Shown: positions 26,601 through 40,687 of the stretch, piece after piece
Layout: each line of letters begins with the position of its first letter
Position numbering within the stretch: position 1 is the first letter of the stretch
From: Auanema rhodensis
Lineage: Eukaryota; Nematoda; Chromadorea; Rhabditida; Rhabditidae
Direction of reading: 5' to 3'
Assembly: GCA_964057225.1 (NCBI GenBank)
Contig: OZ059900.1
Span: forward strand, 17,685,638-17,749,637
Length of the DNA stretch: 64,000 bases
Notes under the pieces: generated by a model
What the model was told of the DNA's origin: nothing
What the model saw: the letters and a program-made list of their open reading frames with translations, nothing else
Databases searched by the model: none
Made by a program: the position numbers and the translations under genes

Positions 26601-29600
26601 TTCTAACCCCTGTTTTTTTGTCGTGAAAGTGGAACTAGACGTTGTACGAACAATTTTGAGCTAGGTTTCATTGACATTGCATGAGTTTGAACACATGAAA
26701 TCGTAAGTCAAAACCTTGTTTACAGCGAAATTTCCAAAAACTGGTTTTCCAGCATAATAAAATATTTCTCATTGGAAATACTGTGTTTTTGTATTTTTCT
26801 AGTGTTCAGCATGTGAAATGCTTCATTTTAGTATGTAACACGCTGAAATTCGTTGCATTTGACGACTCATATGAACAAAAATCGATTTAATCAATATTAG
26901 CCATAAGGGGCGTGCCCTCAGAATATGCTAATTTCCTTAATTTTCTAACCCCTGTTTTTTTGTCGTGAAAGTGGAACTAGACGTTGTACGAACAATTTTG
27001 AGCTAGGTTTTATTGACATTGCATGAGTTTGAACACATGAAATCGTAAGTCAAAACCTTGTTTACAGCGAAATTTCCAAAAACTGGTTTTCCAGCATAAT
27101 AAAATATTTCTCATGGGAAATACTGTGTTTTTGTAGTTTTTTAGTGTTCAGCATGTAAAATGCTTCATTTTAGTATGTAACACGCTGAAATTAATTGCAT
27201 TTGACGACTCATATGAACAAAAATCGATTTAATCAATATTAGCCATAAGGGGCGTGCCCTCAGAATATGCTAATTTCCTTAATTTTCTAACCCCTGTTTT
27301 TTTGTCGTGAAAGTGGAACTAGACGTTGTACGAACAATTTTGAGCTAGGTTTCATTGACATTGCATGAGTTTGAACACATGAAATCGTAAGTCAAAACCT
27401 TGTTTACAGCGAAATTTCCAAAAACTGGTTTTCCAGCATAATAAAATATTTCTCATGGGAAATACTGTGTTTTTGTATTTTTCTAGTGTTCAGCATGTGA
27501 AATGCTTCATTTTAGTATGTAACACGCTGAAATTCGTTGCATTTGACGACTCATATGAACAAAAATCGATTTAATCAATATTAGCCATAAGGGGCGTGCC
27601 CTCAGAATATGCTAATTTCCTTAATTTTCTAACCCCTGTTTTTTTGTCGTGAAAGTGGAACTAGACGTTGTACGAACAATTTTGAGCTAGGTTTCATTGA
27701 CATTGCATGAGTTTGAACACATGAAATCGTAAGTCAAAACCTTGTTTACAGCGAAATTTCCAAAAACTGGTTTTCCAGCATAATAAAATATTTCTCATGG
27801 GAAATACTGTGTTTTTGTATTTTTATAGTGTTCAGCATGTAAAATGTTTCATTTTAGTATGTAACACGCTGAAATTCGTTGCATTTGACGACTCATATGA
27901 ACAAAAATCGATTTAATCAATATTAGCCATAAAGGGCGTGCCCTCAGAATATGCTAATTTCCTTAATTTTCTAACCCCTGTTTTTTTGTCGTGAAAGTGG
28001 AACTAGACGTTGTAGGAACAATTTTGAGCTAGGTTTCATTGACATTGCATGAGTTTGAACACATGAAATCGTAAGTCAAAACCTTGTTTACAGCGAAATT
28101 TCCAAAAACTCGTTTTCCAGCATAATAAAATATTTCTCATGGGAAATACTGTGTTTTTGTATTTTTTTAGTGTTCAGCATGTAAAATGCTTCATTTTAGT
28201 ATGTAACACGCTGAAATTAATTGCATTTGACGACTCATATGAACAAAAATCGATTTAATCAATATTAGCCATAAGGGGCGTGCCCTCAGAATATGCTAAT
28301 TTCCTTAATTTTCTAACCCCTGTTTTTTTGTCGTGAAAGTGGAACTAGACGTTGTACGAACAATTTTGAGCTAGGTTTCATTGACATTGCATGAGTTTGA
28401 ACACATGAAATCGTAAGTCAAAACCTTGTTTACAGCGAAATTTCCAAAAACTGGTTTTCCAGCATAATAAAATATTTCTCATGGGAAATACTGTGTTTTT
28501 GTATTTTTCTAGTGTTCAGCATGTGAAATGCTTCATTTTAGTATGTAACACGCTGAAATTCGTTGCATTTGACGACTCATATGAACAAAAATCGATTTAA
28601 TCAATATTAGCCATAAGGGGCGTGCCCTCAGAATATGCTAATTTCCTTAATTTTCTAACCCCTGTTTTGTTGTCGTGAAAGTGGAACTAGACGTTGTAGG
28701 AACAATTTTGAGCTAGGTTTCATTGACATTGCATGAGTTTGAACACATGAAATCGTAAGTCAAAACCTTGTTTACAGCGAAATTTCCAAAAACTGGTTTT
28801 CCAGCATAATAAAATATTTCTCATGGGAAATACTGTGTTTTTGTATTTTTCTAGTGTTCAGCATGTGAAACGCTTCATTTTAGTATGTAACACGCTGAAA
28901 TTCGTTGCATTTGACGACTCATATGAACAAAAATCGATTTAATCAATATTAGCCATAAGGGGCGTGCCCTCAGAATATGCTAATTTCCTTAATTTTCTAA
29001 CCCCTGTTTTGTTGTCGTGAAAGTGGAACTAGACGTTGTAGGAACAATTTTGAGCTAGGTTTCATTGACATTGCATGAGTTTGAACACATGAAATCGTAA
29101 GTCAAAACCTTGTTTACAGCGAAATTTCCAAAAACTCGTTTTCCAGCATAATAAAATATTTCTCATGGGAAATACTGTGTTTTTGTATTTTTTTAGTGTT
29201 CAGCATGTAAAATGCTTCATTTTAGTATGTAACACGCTGAAATTAATTGCATTTGACGACTCATATGAACAAAAATCGATTTAATCAATATTAGCCATAA
29301 GGGGCGTGCCCTCAGAATATGCTAATTTCCTTAATTTTCTAACCCCTGTTTTTTGTCGTGAAAGTGGAACTAGACGTTGTAGGAACAATTTTGAGCTAGG
29401 TTTCATTGACATTGCATGAGTTTGAACACATGAAATCGTAAGTCAAAACCTTGTTTACAGCGAAATTTCCAAAAACTGGTTTTCCAGCATAATAAAATAT
29501 TTCTCATGGGAAATACTGTGTTTTTGTATTTTTATAGTGTTCAGCATGTAAAATGCTTCATTTTAGTATGTAACACGCTGAAATTCGTTGCATTTGACGA

Positions 29601-30320
29601 CTCATATGAACAAAAATCGATTTAATCAATATTAGCCATAAGGGGCGTGCCCTCAGAATATGCTAATTTCCTTAATTTTCTAACCCCTGTTTTTTTGTCG
29701 TGAAAGTGGAACTAGACGTTGTACGAACAATTTTGAGCTAGGTTTTATTGACATTGCATGAGTTTGAACACATGAAATCGTAAGTCAAAACCTTGTTTAC
29801 AGCGAAATTTCCAAAAACTGGTTTTCCAGCATAATAAAATATTTCTCATGAGAAATACTGTGTTTTTGTATTTTTCTAGTGTTCAGCATGTAAAATGCTT
29901 CATTTTAGTATGTAACACGCTGAAATTCGTTGCATTTGACGACTCATATGAACAAAAATCGATTTAATCAATATTAGCCATAAGGGGCGTGCCCTCAGAA
30001 TATGCTAATTTCCTTAATTTTCTAACCCCTGTTTTTTTGTCGTGAAAGTGGAACTAGACGTTGTACGAACAATTTTGAGCTAGGTTTCATTGACATTGCA
30101 TGAGTTTGAACACATGAAATCGTAAGTCAAAACCTTGTTTACAGCGAAATTTCCAAAAACTGGTTTTCCAGCATAATAAAATATTTCTCATGGGAAATAC
30201 TGTGTTTTTGTATTTTTATAGTGTTCAGCATGTAAAATGTTTCATTTTAGTATGTAACACGCTGAAATTCGTTGCATTTGACGACTCATATGAACAAAAA
30301 TCGATTTAATCAATATTAGC
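17671..30320 (-). repeat. Higher-order repeat, 2052-bp (6-monomer) period
   Basis: A marked monomer pair (aaaatgtttcat followed by cataaagggcg) recurs at 17671, 19723, 23824, 25876, 27928 and 30321, with one extra adjacent copy at 26218. The intervals are 2052, 4101, 2052, 2052 and 2393 bp. They equal 6, 12, 6, 6 and 7 monomers of 342 bp minus one base for each 6-T tract within the interval: three such tracts between 19723 and 23824, and one between 27928 and 30321. The marker next appears at 32714 and 36132, at 7 and 10 monomers. Other markers, such as tgtagtttttt at 18928, 19954, 25081 and 27133, also fit multiples of 342 bp. Confidence 0.85.
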
Positions 30321-33300
30321 CATAAAGGGCGTGCCCTCAGAATATGCTAATTTCCTTAATTTTCTAACCCCTGTTTTTTTGTCGTGAAAGTGGAACTAGA
30401 CGTTGTAGGAACAATTTTGAGCTAGGTTTCATTGACATTGCATGAGTTTGAACACATGAAATCGTAAGTCAAAACCTTGTTTACAGCGAAATTTCCAAAA
30501 ACTCGTTTTCCAGCATAATAAAATATTTCTCATGGGAAATACTGTGTTTTTGTATTTTTTTAGTGTTCAGCATGTAAAATGCTTCATTTTAGTATGTAAC
30601 ACGCTGAAATTAATTGCATTTGACGACTCATATGAACAAAAATCGATTTAATCAATATTAGTCATAAGGGGCGTGCCCTCAGAATATGCTAATTTCCTTA
30701 ATTTTCTAACCCCTGTTTTTTTGTCGTGAAAGTGGAACTAGACGTTGTACGAACAATTTTGAGCTAGGTTTCATTGACATTGCATGAGTTTGAACACATG
30801 AAATCGTAAGTCAAAACCTTGTTTACAGCGAAATTTCCAAAAACTGGTTTTCCAGCATAATAAAATATTTCTCATGGGAAATACTGTGTTTTTGTATTTT
30901 TCTAGTGTTCAGCATGTGAAATGCTTCATTTTAGTATGTAACACGCTGAAATTCGTTGCATTTGACGACTCATATGAACAAAAATCGATTTAATCAATAT
31001 TAGCCATAAGGGGCGTGCCCTCAGAATATGCTAATTTCCTTAATTTTCTAACCCCTGTTTTTTTGTCGTGAAAGTGGAACTAGACGTTGTACGAACAATT
31101 TTGAGCTAGGTTTTATTGACATTGCATGAGTTTGAACACATGAAATCGTAAGTCAAAACCTTGTTTACAGCGAAATTTCCAAAAACTGGTTTTCCAGCAT
31201 AATAAAATATTTCTCATGGGAAATACTGTGTTTTTGTATTTTTCTAGTGTTCAGCATGTGAAATGCTTCATTTTAGTATGTAACACGCTGAAATTCGTTG
31301 CATTTGACGACTCATATGAACAAAAATCGATTTAATCAATATTAGCCATAAGGGGCGTGCCCTCAGAATATGCTAATTTCCTTAATTTTCTAACCCCTGT
31401 TTTGTTGTCGTGAAAGTGGAACTAGACGTTGTAGGAACAATTTTGAGCTAGGTTTCATTGACATTGCATGAGTTTGAACACATGAAATCGTAAGTCAAAA
31501 CCTTGTTTACAGCGAAATTTCCAAAAACTGGTTTTCCAGCATAATAAAATATTTCTCATGGGAAATACTGTGTTTTTGTATTTTTCTAGTGTTCAGCATG
31601 TGAAATGCTTCATTTTAGTATGTAACACGCTGAAATTCGTTGCATTTGACGACTCATATGAACAAAAATCGATTTAATCAATATTAGCCATAAGGGGCGT
31701 GCCCTCAGAATATGCTAATTTCCTTAATTTTCTAACCCCTGTTTTGTTGTCGTGAAAGTGGAACTAGACGTTGTAGGAACAATTTTGAGCTAGGTTTCAT
31801 TGACATTGCATGAGTTTGAACACATGAAATCGTAAGTCAAAACCTTGTTTACAGCGAAATTTCCAAAAACTGGTTTTCCAGCATAATAAAATATTTCTCA
31901 TGGGAAATACTGTGTTTTTGTATTTTTCTAGTGTTCAGCATGTAAAATGCTTCATTTTAGTATGTAACACGCTGAAATTCGTTGCATTTGACGACTCATA
32001 TGAACAAAAATCGATTTAATCAATATTAGCCATAAGGGGCGTGCCCTCAGAATATGCTAATTTCCTTAATTTTCTAACCCCTGTTTTTTGTCGTGAAAGT
32101 GGAACTAGACGTTGTAGGAACAATTTTGAGCTAGGTTTCATTGACATTGCATGAGTTTGAACACATGAAATCGTAAGTCAAAACCTTGTTTACAGCGAAA
32201 TTTCCAAAAACTGGTTTTCCAGCATAATAAAATATTTCTCATGGGAAATACTGTGTTTTTGTATTTTTATAGTGTTCAGCATGTAAAATGCTTCATTTTA
32301 GTATGTAACACGCTGAAATTCGTTGCATTTGACGACTCATATGAACAAAAATCGATTTAATCAATATTAGCCATAAGGGGCGTGCCCTCAGAATATGCTA
32401 ATTTCCTTAATTTTCTAACCCCTGTTTTTTTGTCGTGAAAGTGGAACTAGACGTTGTACGAACAATTTTGAGCTAGGTTTTATTGACATTGCATGAGTTT
32501 GAACACATGAAATCGTAAGTCAAAACCTTGTTTACAGCGAAATTTCCAAAAACTGGTTTTCCAGCATAATAAAATATTTCTCATGAGAAATACTGTGTTT
32601 TTGTATTTTTCTAGTGTTCAGCATGTAAAATGCTTCATTTTAGTATGTAACACGCTGAAATTCGTTGCATTTGACGACTCATATGAACAAAAATCGATTT
32701 AATCAATATTAGCCATAAAGGGAGTGCCCTCAGAATATGCTAATTTCCTTAATTTTCTAACCCCTGTTTTTTTGTCGTGAAAGTGGAACTAGACGTTGTA
32801 GGAACAATTTTGAGCTAGGTTTCATTGACATTGCATGAGTTTGAACACATGAAATCGTAAGTCAAAACCTTGTTTACAGCGAAATTTCCAAAAACTCGTT
32901 TTCCAGCATAATAAAATATTTCTCATGGGAAATACTGTGTTTTTGTATTTTTTTAGTGTTCAGCATGTAAAATGCTTCATTTTAGTATGTAACACGCTGA
33001 AATTAATTGCATTTGACGACTCATATGAACAAAAATCGATTTAATCAATATTAGCCATAAGGGGCGTGCCCTCAGAATATGCTAATTTCCTTAATTTTCT
33101 AACCCCTGTTTTTTTGTCGTGAAAGTGGAACTAGACGTTGTACGAACAATTGTGAGCTAGGTTTCATTGACATTGCATGAGTTTGAACACATGAAATCGT
33201 AAGTCAAAACCTTGTTTACAGCGAAATTTCCAAAAACTGGTTTTCCAGCATAATAAAATATTTCTCATGGGAAATACTGTGTTTTTGTATTTTTCTAGTG

Positions 33301-36300
33301 TTCAGCATGTGAAATGCTTCATTTTAGTATGTAACACGCTGAAATTCGTTGCATTTGACGACTCATATGAACAAAAATCGATTTAATCAATATTAGCCAT
33401 AAGGGGCGTGCCCTCAGAATATGCTAATTTCCTTAATTTTCTAACCCCTGTTTTTTTGTCGTGAAAGTGGAACTAGACGTTGTACGAACAATTTTGAGCT
33501 AGGTTTTATTGACATTGCATGAGTTTGAACACATGAAATCGTAAGTCAAAACCTTGTTTACAGCGAAATTTCCAAAAACTGGTTTTCCAGCATAATAAAA
33601 TATTTCTCATGGGAAATACTGTGTTTTTGTATTTTTCTAGTGTTCAGCATGTGAAATGCTTCATTTTAGTATGTAACACGCTGAAATTCGTTGCATTTGA
33701 CGACTCATATGAACAAAAATCGATTTAATCAATATTAGCCATAAGGGGCGTGCCCTCAGAATATGCTAATTTCCTTAATTTTCTAACCCCTGTTTTGTTG
33801 TCGTGAAAGTGGAACTAGACGTTGTAGGAACAATTTTGAGCTAGGTTTCATTGACATTGCATGAGTTTGAACACATGAAATCGTAAGTCAAAACCTTGTT
33901 TACAGCGAAATTTCCAAAAACTGGTTTTCCAGCATAATAAAATATTTCTCATGGGAAATACTGTGTTTTTGTATTTTTCTAGTGTTCAGCATGTGAAATG
34001 CTTCATTTTAGTATGTAACACGCTGAAATTCGTTGCATTTGACGACTCATATGAACAAAAATCGATTTAATCAATATTAGCCATAAGGGGCGTGCCCTCA
34101 GAATATGCTAATTTCCTTAATTTTCTAACCCCTGTTTTGTTGTCGTGAAAGTGGAACTAGACGTTGTAGGAACAATTTTGAGCTAGGTTTCATTGACATT
34201 GCATGAGTTTGAACACATGAAATCGTAAGTCAAAACCTTGTTTACAGCGAAATTTCCAAAAACTGGTTTTCCAGCATAATAAAATATTTCTCATGGGAAA
34301 TACTGTGTTTTTGTATTTTTCTAGTGTTCAGCATGTAAAATGCTTCATTTTAGTATGTAACACGCTGAAATTCGTTGCATTTGACGACTCATATGAACAA
34401 AAATCGATTTAATCAATATTAGCCATAAGGGGCTTGCCCTCAGAATATGCTAATTTCCTTAATTTTCTAACCCCTGTTTTTTGTCGTGAAAGTGGAACTA
34501 GACGTTGTAGGAACAATTTTGAGCTAGGTTTCATTGACATTGCATGAGTTTGAACACATGAAATCGTAAGTCAAAACCTTGTTTACAGCGAAATTTCCAA
34601 AAACTGGTTTTCCAGCATAATAAAATATTTCTCATGGGAAATACTGTGTTTTTGTATTTTTATAGTGTTCAGCATGTAAAATGCTTCATTTTAGTATGTA
34701 ACACGCTGAAATTCGTTGCATTTGACGACTCATATGAACAAAAATCGATTTAATCAATATTAGCCATAAGGGGCGTGCCCTCAGAATATGCTAATTTCCT
34801 TAATTTTCTAACCCCTGTTTTTTTGTCGTGAAAGTGAAACTAGACGTTGTACGAACAATTTTGAGCTAGGTTTTATTGACATTGCATGAGTTTGAACACA
34901 TGAAATCGTAAGTCAAAACCTTGTTTACAGCGAAATTTCCAAAAACTGGTTTTCCAGCATAATAAAATATTTCTCATGAGAAATACTGTGTTTTTGTATT
35001 TTTCTAGTGTTCAGCATGTAAAATGCTTCATTTTAGTATGTAACACGCTGAAATTCGTTGCATTTGACGACTCATATGAACAAAAATCGATTTAATCAAT
35101 ATTAGCCATAAGGGGCGTGCCCTCAGAATATGCTAATTTCCTTAATTTTCTAACCCCTGTTTTTTGTCGTGAAAGTGGAACTAGACGTTGTAGGAACAAT
35201 TTTGAGCTAGGTTTCATTGACATTGCATGAGTTTGAACACATGAAATCGTAAGTCAAAACCTTGTTTACAGCGAAATTTCCAAAAACTGGTTTTCCAGCA
35301 TAATAAAATATTTCTCATGGGAAATACTGTGTTTTTGTATTTTTATAGTGTTCAGCATGTAAAATGCTTCATTTTAGTATGTAACACGCTGAAATTCGTT
35401 GCATTTGACGACTCATATGAACAAAAATCGATTTAATCAATATTAGCCATAAGGGGCGTGCCCTCAGAATATGCTAATTTCCTTAATTTTCTAACCCCTG
35501 TTTTTTTGTCGTGAAAGTGGAACTAGACGTTGTACGAACAATTTTGAGCTAGGTTTTATTGACATTGCATGAGTTTGAACACATGAAATCGTAAGTCAAA
35601 ACCTTGTTTACAGCGAAATTTCCAAAAACTGGTTTTCCAGCATAATAAAATATTTCTCATGAGAAATACTGTGTTTTTGTATTTTTCTAGTGTTCAGCAT
35701 GTAAAATGCTTCATTTTAGTATGTAACACGCTGAAATTCGTTGCATTTGACGACTCATATGAACAAAAATCGATTTAATCAATATTAGCCATAAGGGGCG
35801 TGCCCTCAGAATATGCTAATTTCCTTAATTTTCTAACCCCTGTTTTTTTGTCGTGAAAGTGGAACTAGACGTTGTACGAACAATTTTGAGCTAGGTTTCA
35901 TTGACATTGCATGAGTTTGAACACATGAAATCGTAAGTCAAAACCTTGTTTACAGCGAAATTTCCAAAAACTGGTTTTCCAGCATAATAAAATATTTCTC
36001 ATGGGAAATACTGTGTTTTTGTATTTTTATAGTGTTCAGCATGTAAAATGTTTCATTTTAGTATGTAACACGCTGAAATTCGTTGCATTTGACGACTCAT
36101 ATGAACAAAAATCGATTTAATCAATATTAGCCATAAAGGGCGTGCCCTCAGAATATGCTAATTTCCTTAATTTTCTAACCCCTGTTTTTTTGTCGTGAAA
36201 GTGGAACTAGACGTTGTAGGAACAATTTTGAGCTAGGTTTCATTGACATTGCATGAGTTTGAACACATGAAATCGTAAGTCAAAACCTTGTTTACAGCGA

Positions 36301-37207
36301 AATTTCCAAAAACTCGTTTTCCAGCATAATAAAATATTTCTCATGGGAAATACTGTGTTTTTGTATTTTTTTAGTGTTCAGCATGTAAAATGCTTCATTT
36401 TAGTATGTAACACGCTGAAATTAATTGCATTTGACGACTCATATGAACAAAAATCGATTTAATCAATATTAGCCATAAGGGGCGTGCCCTCAGAATATGC
36501 TAATTTCCTTAATTTTCTAACCCCTGTTTTTTTGTCGTGAAAGTGGAACTAGACGTTGTACGAACAATTGTGAGCTAGGTTTCATTGACATTGCATGAGT
36601 TTGAACACATGAAATCGTAAGTCAAAACCTTGTTTACAGCGAAATTTCCAAAAACTGGTTTTCCAGCATAATAAAATATTTCTCATGGGAAATACTGTGT
36701 TTTTGTATTTTTCTAGTGTTCAGCATGTGAAATGCTTCATTTTAGTATGTAACACGCTGATATTCGTTGCATTTGACGACTCATATGAACAAAAATCGAT
36801 TTAATCAATATTAGCCATAAGGGGCGTGCCCTCAGAATATGCTAATTTCCTTAATTTTCTAACCCCTGTTTTTTTGTCGTGAAAGTGGAACTAGACGTTG
36901 TACGAACAATTTTGAGCTAGGTTTTATTGACATTGCATGAGTTTGAACACATGAAATCGTAAGTCAAAACCTTGTTTACAGCGAAATTTCCAAAAACTGG
37001 TTTTCCAGCATAATAAAATATTTCTCATGGGAAATACTGTGTTTTTGTATTTTTCTAGTGTTCAGCATGTGAAATGCTTCATTTTAGTATGTAACACGCT
37101 GAAATTCGTTGCATTTGACGACTCATATGAACAAAAATCGATTTAATCAATATTAGCCATAAGGGGCGTGCCCTCAGAATATGCTAATTTCCTTAATTTT
37201 CTAACCC

Positions 37208-38917
37208 CTGTTTTGTTGTCGTGAAAGTGGAACTAGACGTTGTAGGAACAATTTTGAGCTAGGTTTCATTGACATTGCATGAGTTTGAACACATGAAATC
37301 GTAAGTCAAAACCTTGTTTACAGCGAAATTTCCAAAAACTGGTTTTCCAGCATAATAAAATATTTCTCATGGGAAATACTGTGTTTTTGTATTTTTATAG
37401 TGTTCAGCATGTAAAATGCTTCATTTTAGTATGTAACACGCTGAAATTCGTTGCATTTGACGACTCATATGAACAAAAATCGATTTAATCAATATTAGCC
37501 ATAAGAGGCGTGCCCTCAGAATATGCTAATTTCCTTAATTTTCTAACCCCTGTTTTTTTGTCGTGAAAGTGGAACTAGACGTTGTAGGAACAATTTTGAG
37601 CTAGGTTTCATTGACATTGCATGAGTTTGAACACATGAAATCGTAAGTCAAAACCTTGTTTACAGCGAAATTTCCAAAAACTGGTTTTCCAGCATAATAA
37701 AATATTTCTCATGGGAAATACTGTGTTTTTGTATTTTTTCAGTGTTCAGCATGTGAAATGCTTCATTTTAGTATGTAACACGCTGAAATTCGTTGCATTT
37801 GACGACTCATATGAACAAAAATCGATTTAATCAATATTAGCCATAAGGGGCGTGCCCTCAGAATATGCTAATTTCCTTAATTTTCTAACCCCTGTTTTGT
37901 TGTCGTGAAAGTGGAACTAGACGTTGTAGGAACAATTTTGAGCTAGGTTTCATTGACATTGCATGAGTTTGAACACATGAAATCGTAAGTCAAAACCTTG
38001 TTTACAGCGAAATTTCCAAAAACTGGTTTTCCAGCATAATAAAATATTTCTCATGGGAAATACTGTGTTTTTGTATTTTTCTAGTGTTCAGCATGTAAAA
38101 TGCTTCATTTTAGTATGTAACACGCTGAAATTCGTTTCATTTGACGACTCATATGAACAAAAATCGATTTAATCAATATTAGCCATAAGGGGCGTGCCCT
38201 CAGAATATGCTAATTTCCTTAATTTTCTAACCCCTGTTTTTTTGTCGTGAAAGTGGAACTAGACGTTGTAGGAACAATTTTGAGCTAGGTTTCATTGACA
38301 TTGCATGAGTTTGAACACATGAAATCGTAAGTCAAAACCTTGTTTACAGCGAAATTTCCAAAAACTGGTTTTCCAGCATAATAAAATATTTCTCATGGGA
38401 AATACTGTGTTTTTGTATTTTTTTAGTGTTCAGCATGTAAAATGCTTCATTTTAGTATGTAACACGCTGAAATTAATTGCATTTGACGACTCATATGAAC
38501 AAAAATCGATTTAATCAATATTAGCCATAAGGGGCGTGCCCTCAGAATATGCTAATTTCCTTAATTTTCTAACCCCTGTTTTTTTGTCGTGAAAGTGGAA
38601 CTAGACGTTGTACGAACAATTTTGAGCTAGGTTTCATTGACATTGCATGAGTTTGAACACATGAAATCGTAAGTCAAAACCTTGTTTACAGCGAACTTTC
38701 CAAAAACTGGTTTTCCAGCATAATAAAATATTTCTTATGGGAAATACTGTGTTTTTGTATTTTTCTAGTGTTCAGCATGTAAAATACTTCATTTTAGTAT
38801 AAAACACGCTGAAATTCGTTGCATTTGACGACTCATATGAACAAAAATCGATTTAATCAATATTAGCCATAAGGGGCGTGCCCTCAGAATATGCTAATTT
38901 CCTTAATTTTCTAACCC
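37208..38917 (-). repeat. 1710-bp (5-monomer) duplication, copy 1
   Basis: This segment matches 38918-40445 with an offset of 1710 bp. Shared rare variants are ataagaggcg (37501 and 39211), the tttttcagtg variant (near 37735 and 39445) and gcgaactttcc (38691 and 40401). The copies differ near 38136 (cgtttcatt here, cgttgcatt in the other). Near 38740-38805 this copy has ttcttatggg, aatacttc and gtataaaac, where the other has the common forms. It is nested inside the 5808-bp unit and therefore recurs at about 43.0-46.25 kb. Confidence 0.85.
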
Positions 38918-40445
38918 CTGTTTTGTTGTCGTGAAAGTGGAACTAGACGTTGTAGGAACAATTTTGAGCTAGGTTTCATTGACATTGCATGAGTTTGAAC
39001 ACATGAAATCGTAAGTCAAAACCTTGTTTACAGCGAAATTTCCAAAAACTGGTTTTCCAGCATAATAAAATATTTCTCATGGGAAATACTGTGTTTTTGT
39101 ATTTTTATAGTGTTCAGCATGTAAAATGCTTCATTTTAGTATGTAACACGCTGAAATTCGTTGCATTTGACGACTCATATGAACAAAAATCGATTTAATC
39201 AATATTAGCCATAAGAGGCGTGCCCTCAGAATATGCTAATTTCCTTAATTTTCTAACCCCTGTTTTTTTGTCGTGAAAGTGGAACTAGACGTTGTAGGAA
39301 CAATTTTGAGCTAGGTTTCATTGACATTGCATGAGTTTGAACACATGAAATCGTAAGTCAAAACCTTGTTTACAGCGAAATTTCCAAAAACTGGTTTTCC
39401 AGCATAATAAAATATTTCTCATGGGAAATACTGTGTTTTTGTATTTTTTCAGTGTTCAGCATGTGAAATGCTTCATTTTAGTATGTAACACGCTGAAATT
39501 CGTTGCATTTGACGACTCATATGAACAAAAATCGATTTAATCAATATTAGCCATAAGGGGCGTGCCCTCAGAATATGCTAATTTCCTTAATTTTCTAACC
39601 CCTGTTTTGTTGTCGTGAAAGTGGAACTAGACGTTGTAGGAACAATTTTGAGCTAGGTTTCATTGACATTGCATGAGTTTGAACACATGAAATCGTAAGT
39701 CAAAACCTTGTTTACAGCGAAATTTCCAAAAACTGGTTTTCCAGCATAATAAAATATTTCTCATGGGAAATACTGTGTTTTTGTATTTTTCTAGTGTTCA
39801 GCATGTAAAATGCTTCATTTTAGTATGTAACACGCTGAAATTCGTTGCATTTGACGACTCATATGAACAAAAATCGATTTAATCAATATTAGCCATAAGG
39901 GGCGTGCCCTCAGAATATGCTAATTTCCTTAATTTTCTAACCCCTGTTTTTTTGTCGTGAAAGTGGAACTAGACGTTGTAGGAACAATTTTGAGCTAGGT
40001 TTCATTGACATTGCATGAGTTTGAACACATGAAATCGTAAGTCAAAACCTTGTTTACAGCGAAATTTCCAAAAACTGGTTTTCCAGCATAATAAAATATT
40101 TCTCATGGGAAATACTGTGTTTTTGTATTTTTTTAGTGTTCAGCATGTAAAATGCTTCATTTTAGTATGTAACACGCTGAAATTAATTGCATTTGACGAC
40201 TCATATGAACAAAAATCGATTTAATCAATATTAGCCATAAGGGGCGTGCCCTCAGAATATGCTAATTTCCTTAATTTTCTAACCCCTGTTTTTTTGTCGT
40301 GAAAGTGGAACTAGACGTTGTACGAACAATTTTGAGCTAGGTTTCATTGACATTGCATGAGTTTGAACACATGAAATCGTAAGTCAAAACCTTGTTTACA
40401 GCGAACTTTCCAAAAACTGGTTTTCCAGCATAATAAAATATTTCT
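38918..40445 (-). repeat. 1710-bp duplication, copy 2
   Basis: This is the second copy of 37208-38735, identified by the same rare variants at +1710. The match is followed by the common ctcatggg form and then by the monomer carrying the ctgtattgttgtcgtta variant, which leads into hairpin H1. The outer limits are approximate because the surrounding satellite is also nearly identical. Confidence 0.8.
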
Positions 40446-40687
40446 CATGGGAAATACTGTGTTTTTGTATTTTTCTAGTGTTCAGCATGTGAAATGCTTC
40501 ATTTTAGTATGTAACACGCTGAAATTCGTTGCATTTGACGACTCATATGAACAAAAATCGATTTAATCAATATTAGCCATAAGGGGCGTGCCCTCAGAAT
40601 ATGCTAATTTCCTTAATTTTCTAACCCCTGTATTGTTGTCGTTAAAGTGGAACTAGACGTTGTAGGAACAATTTTGAGCTAGGTTTC

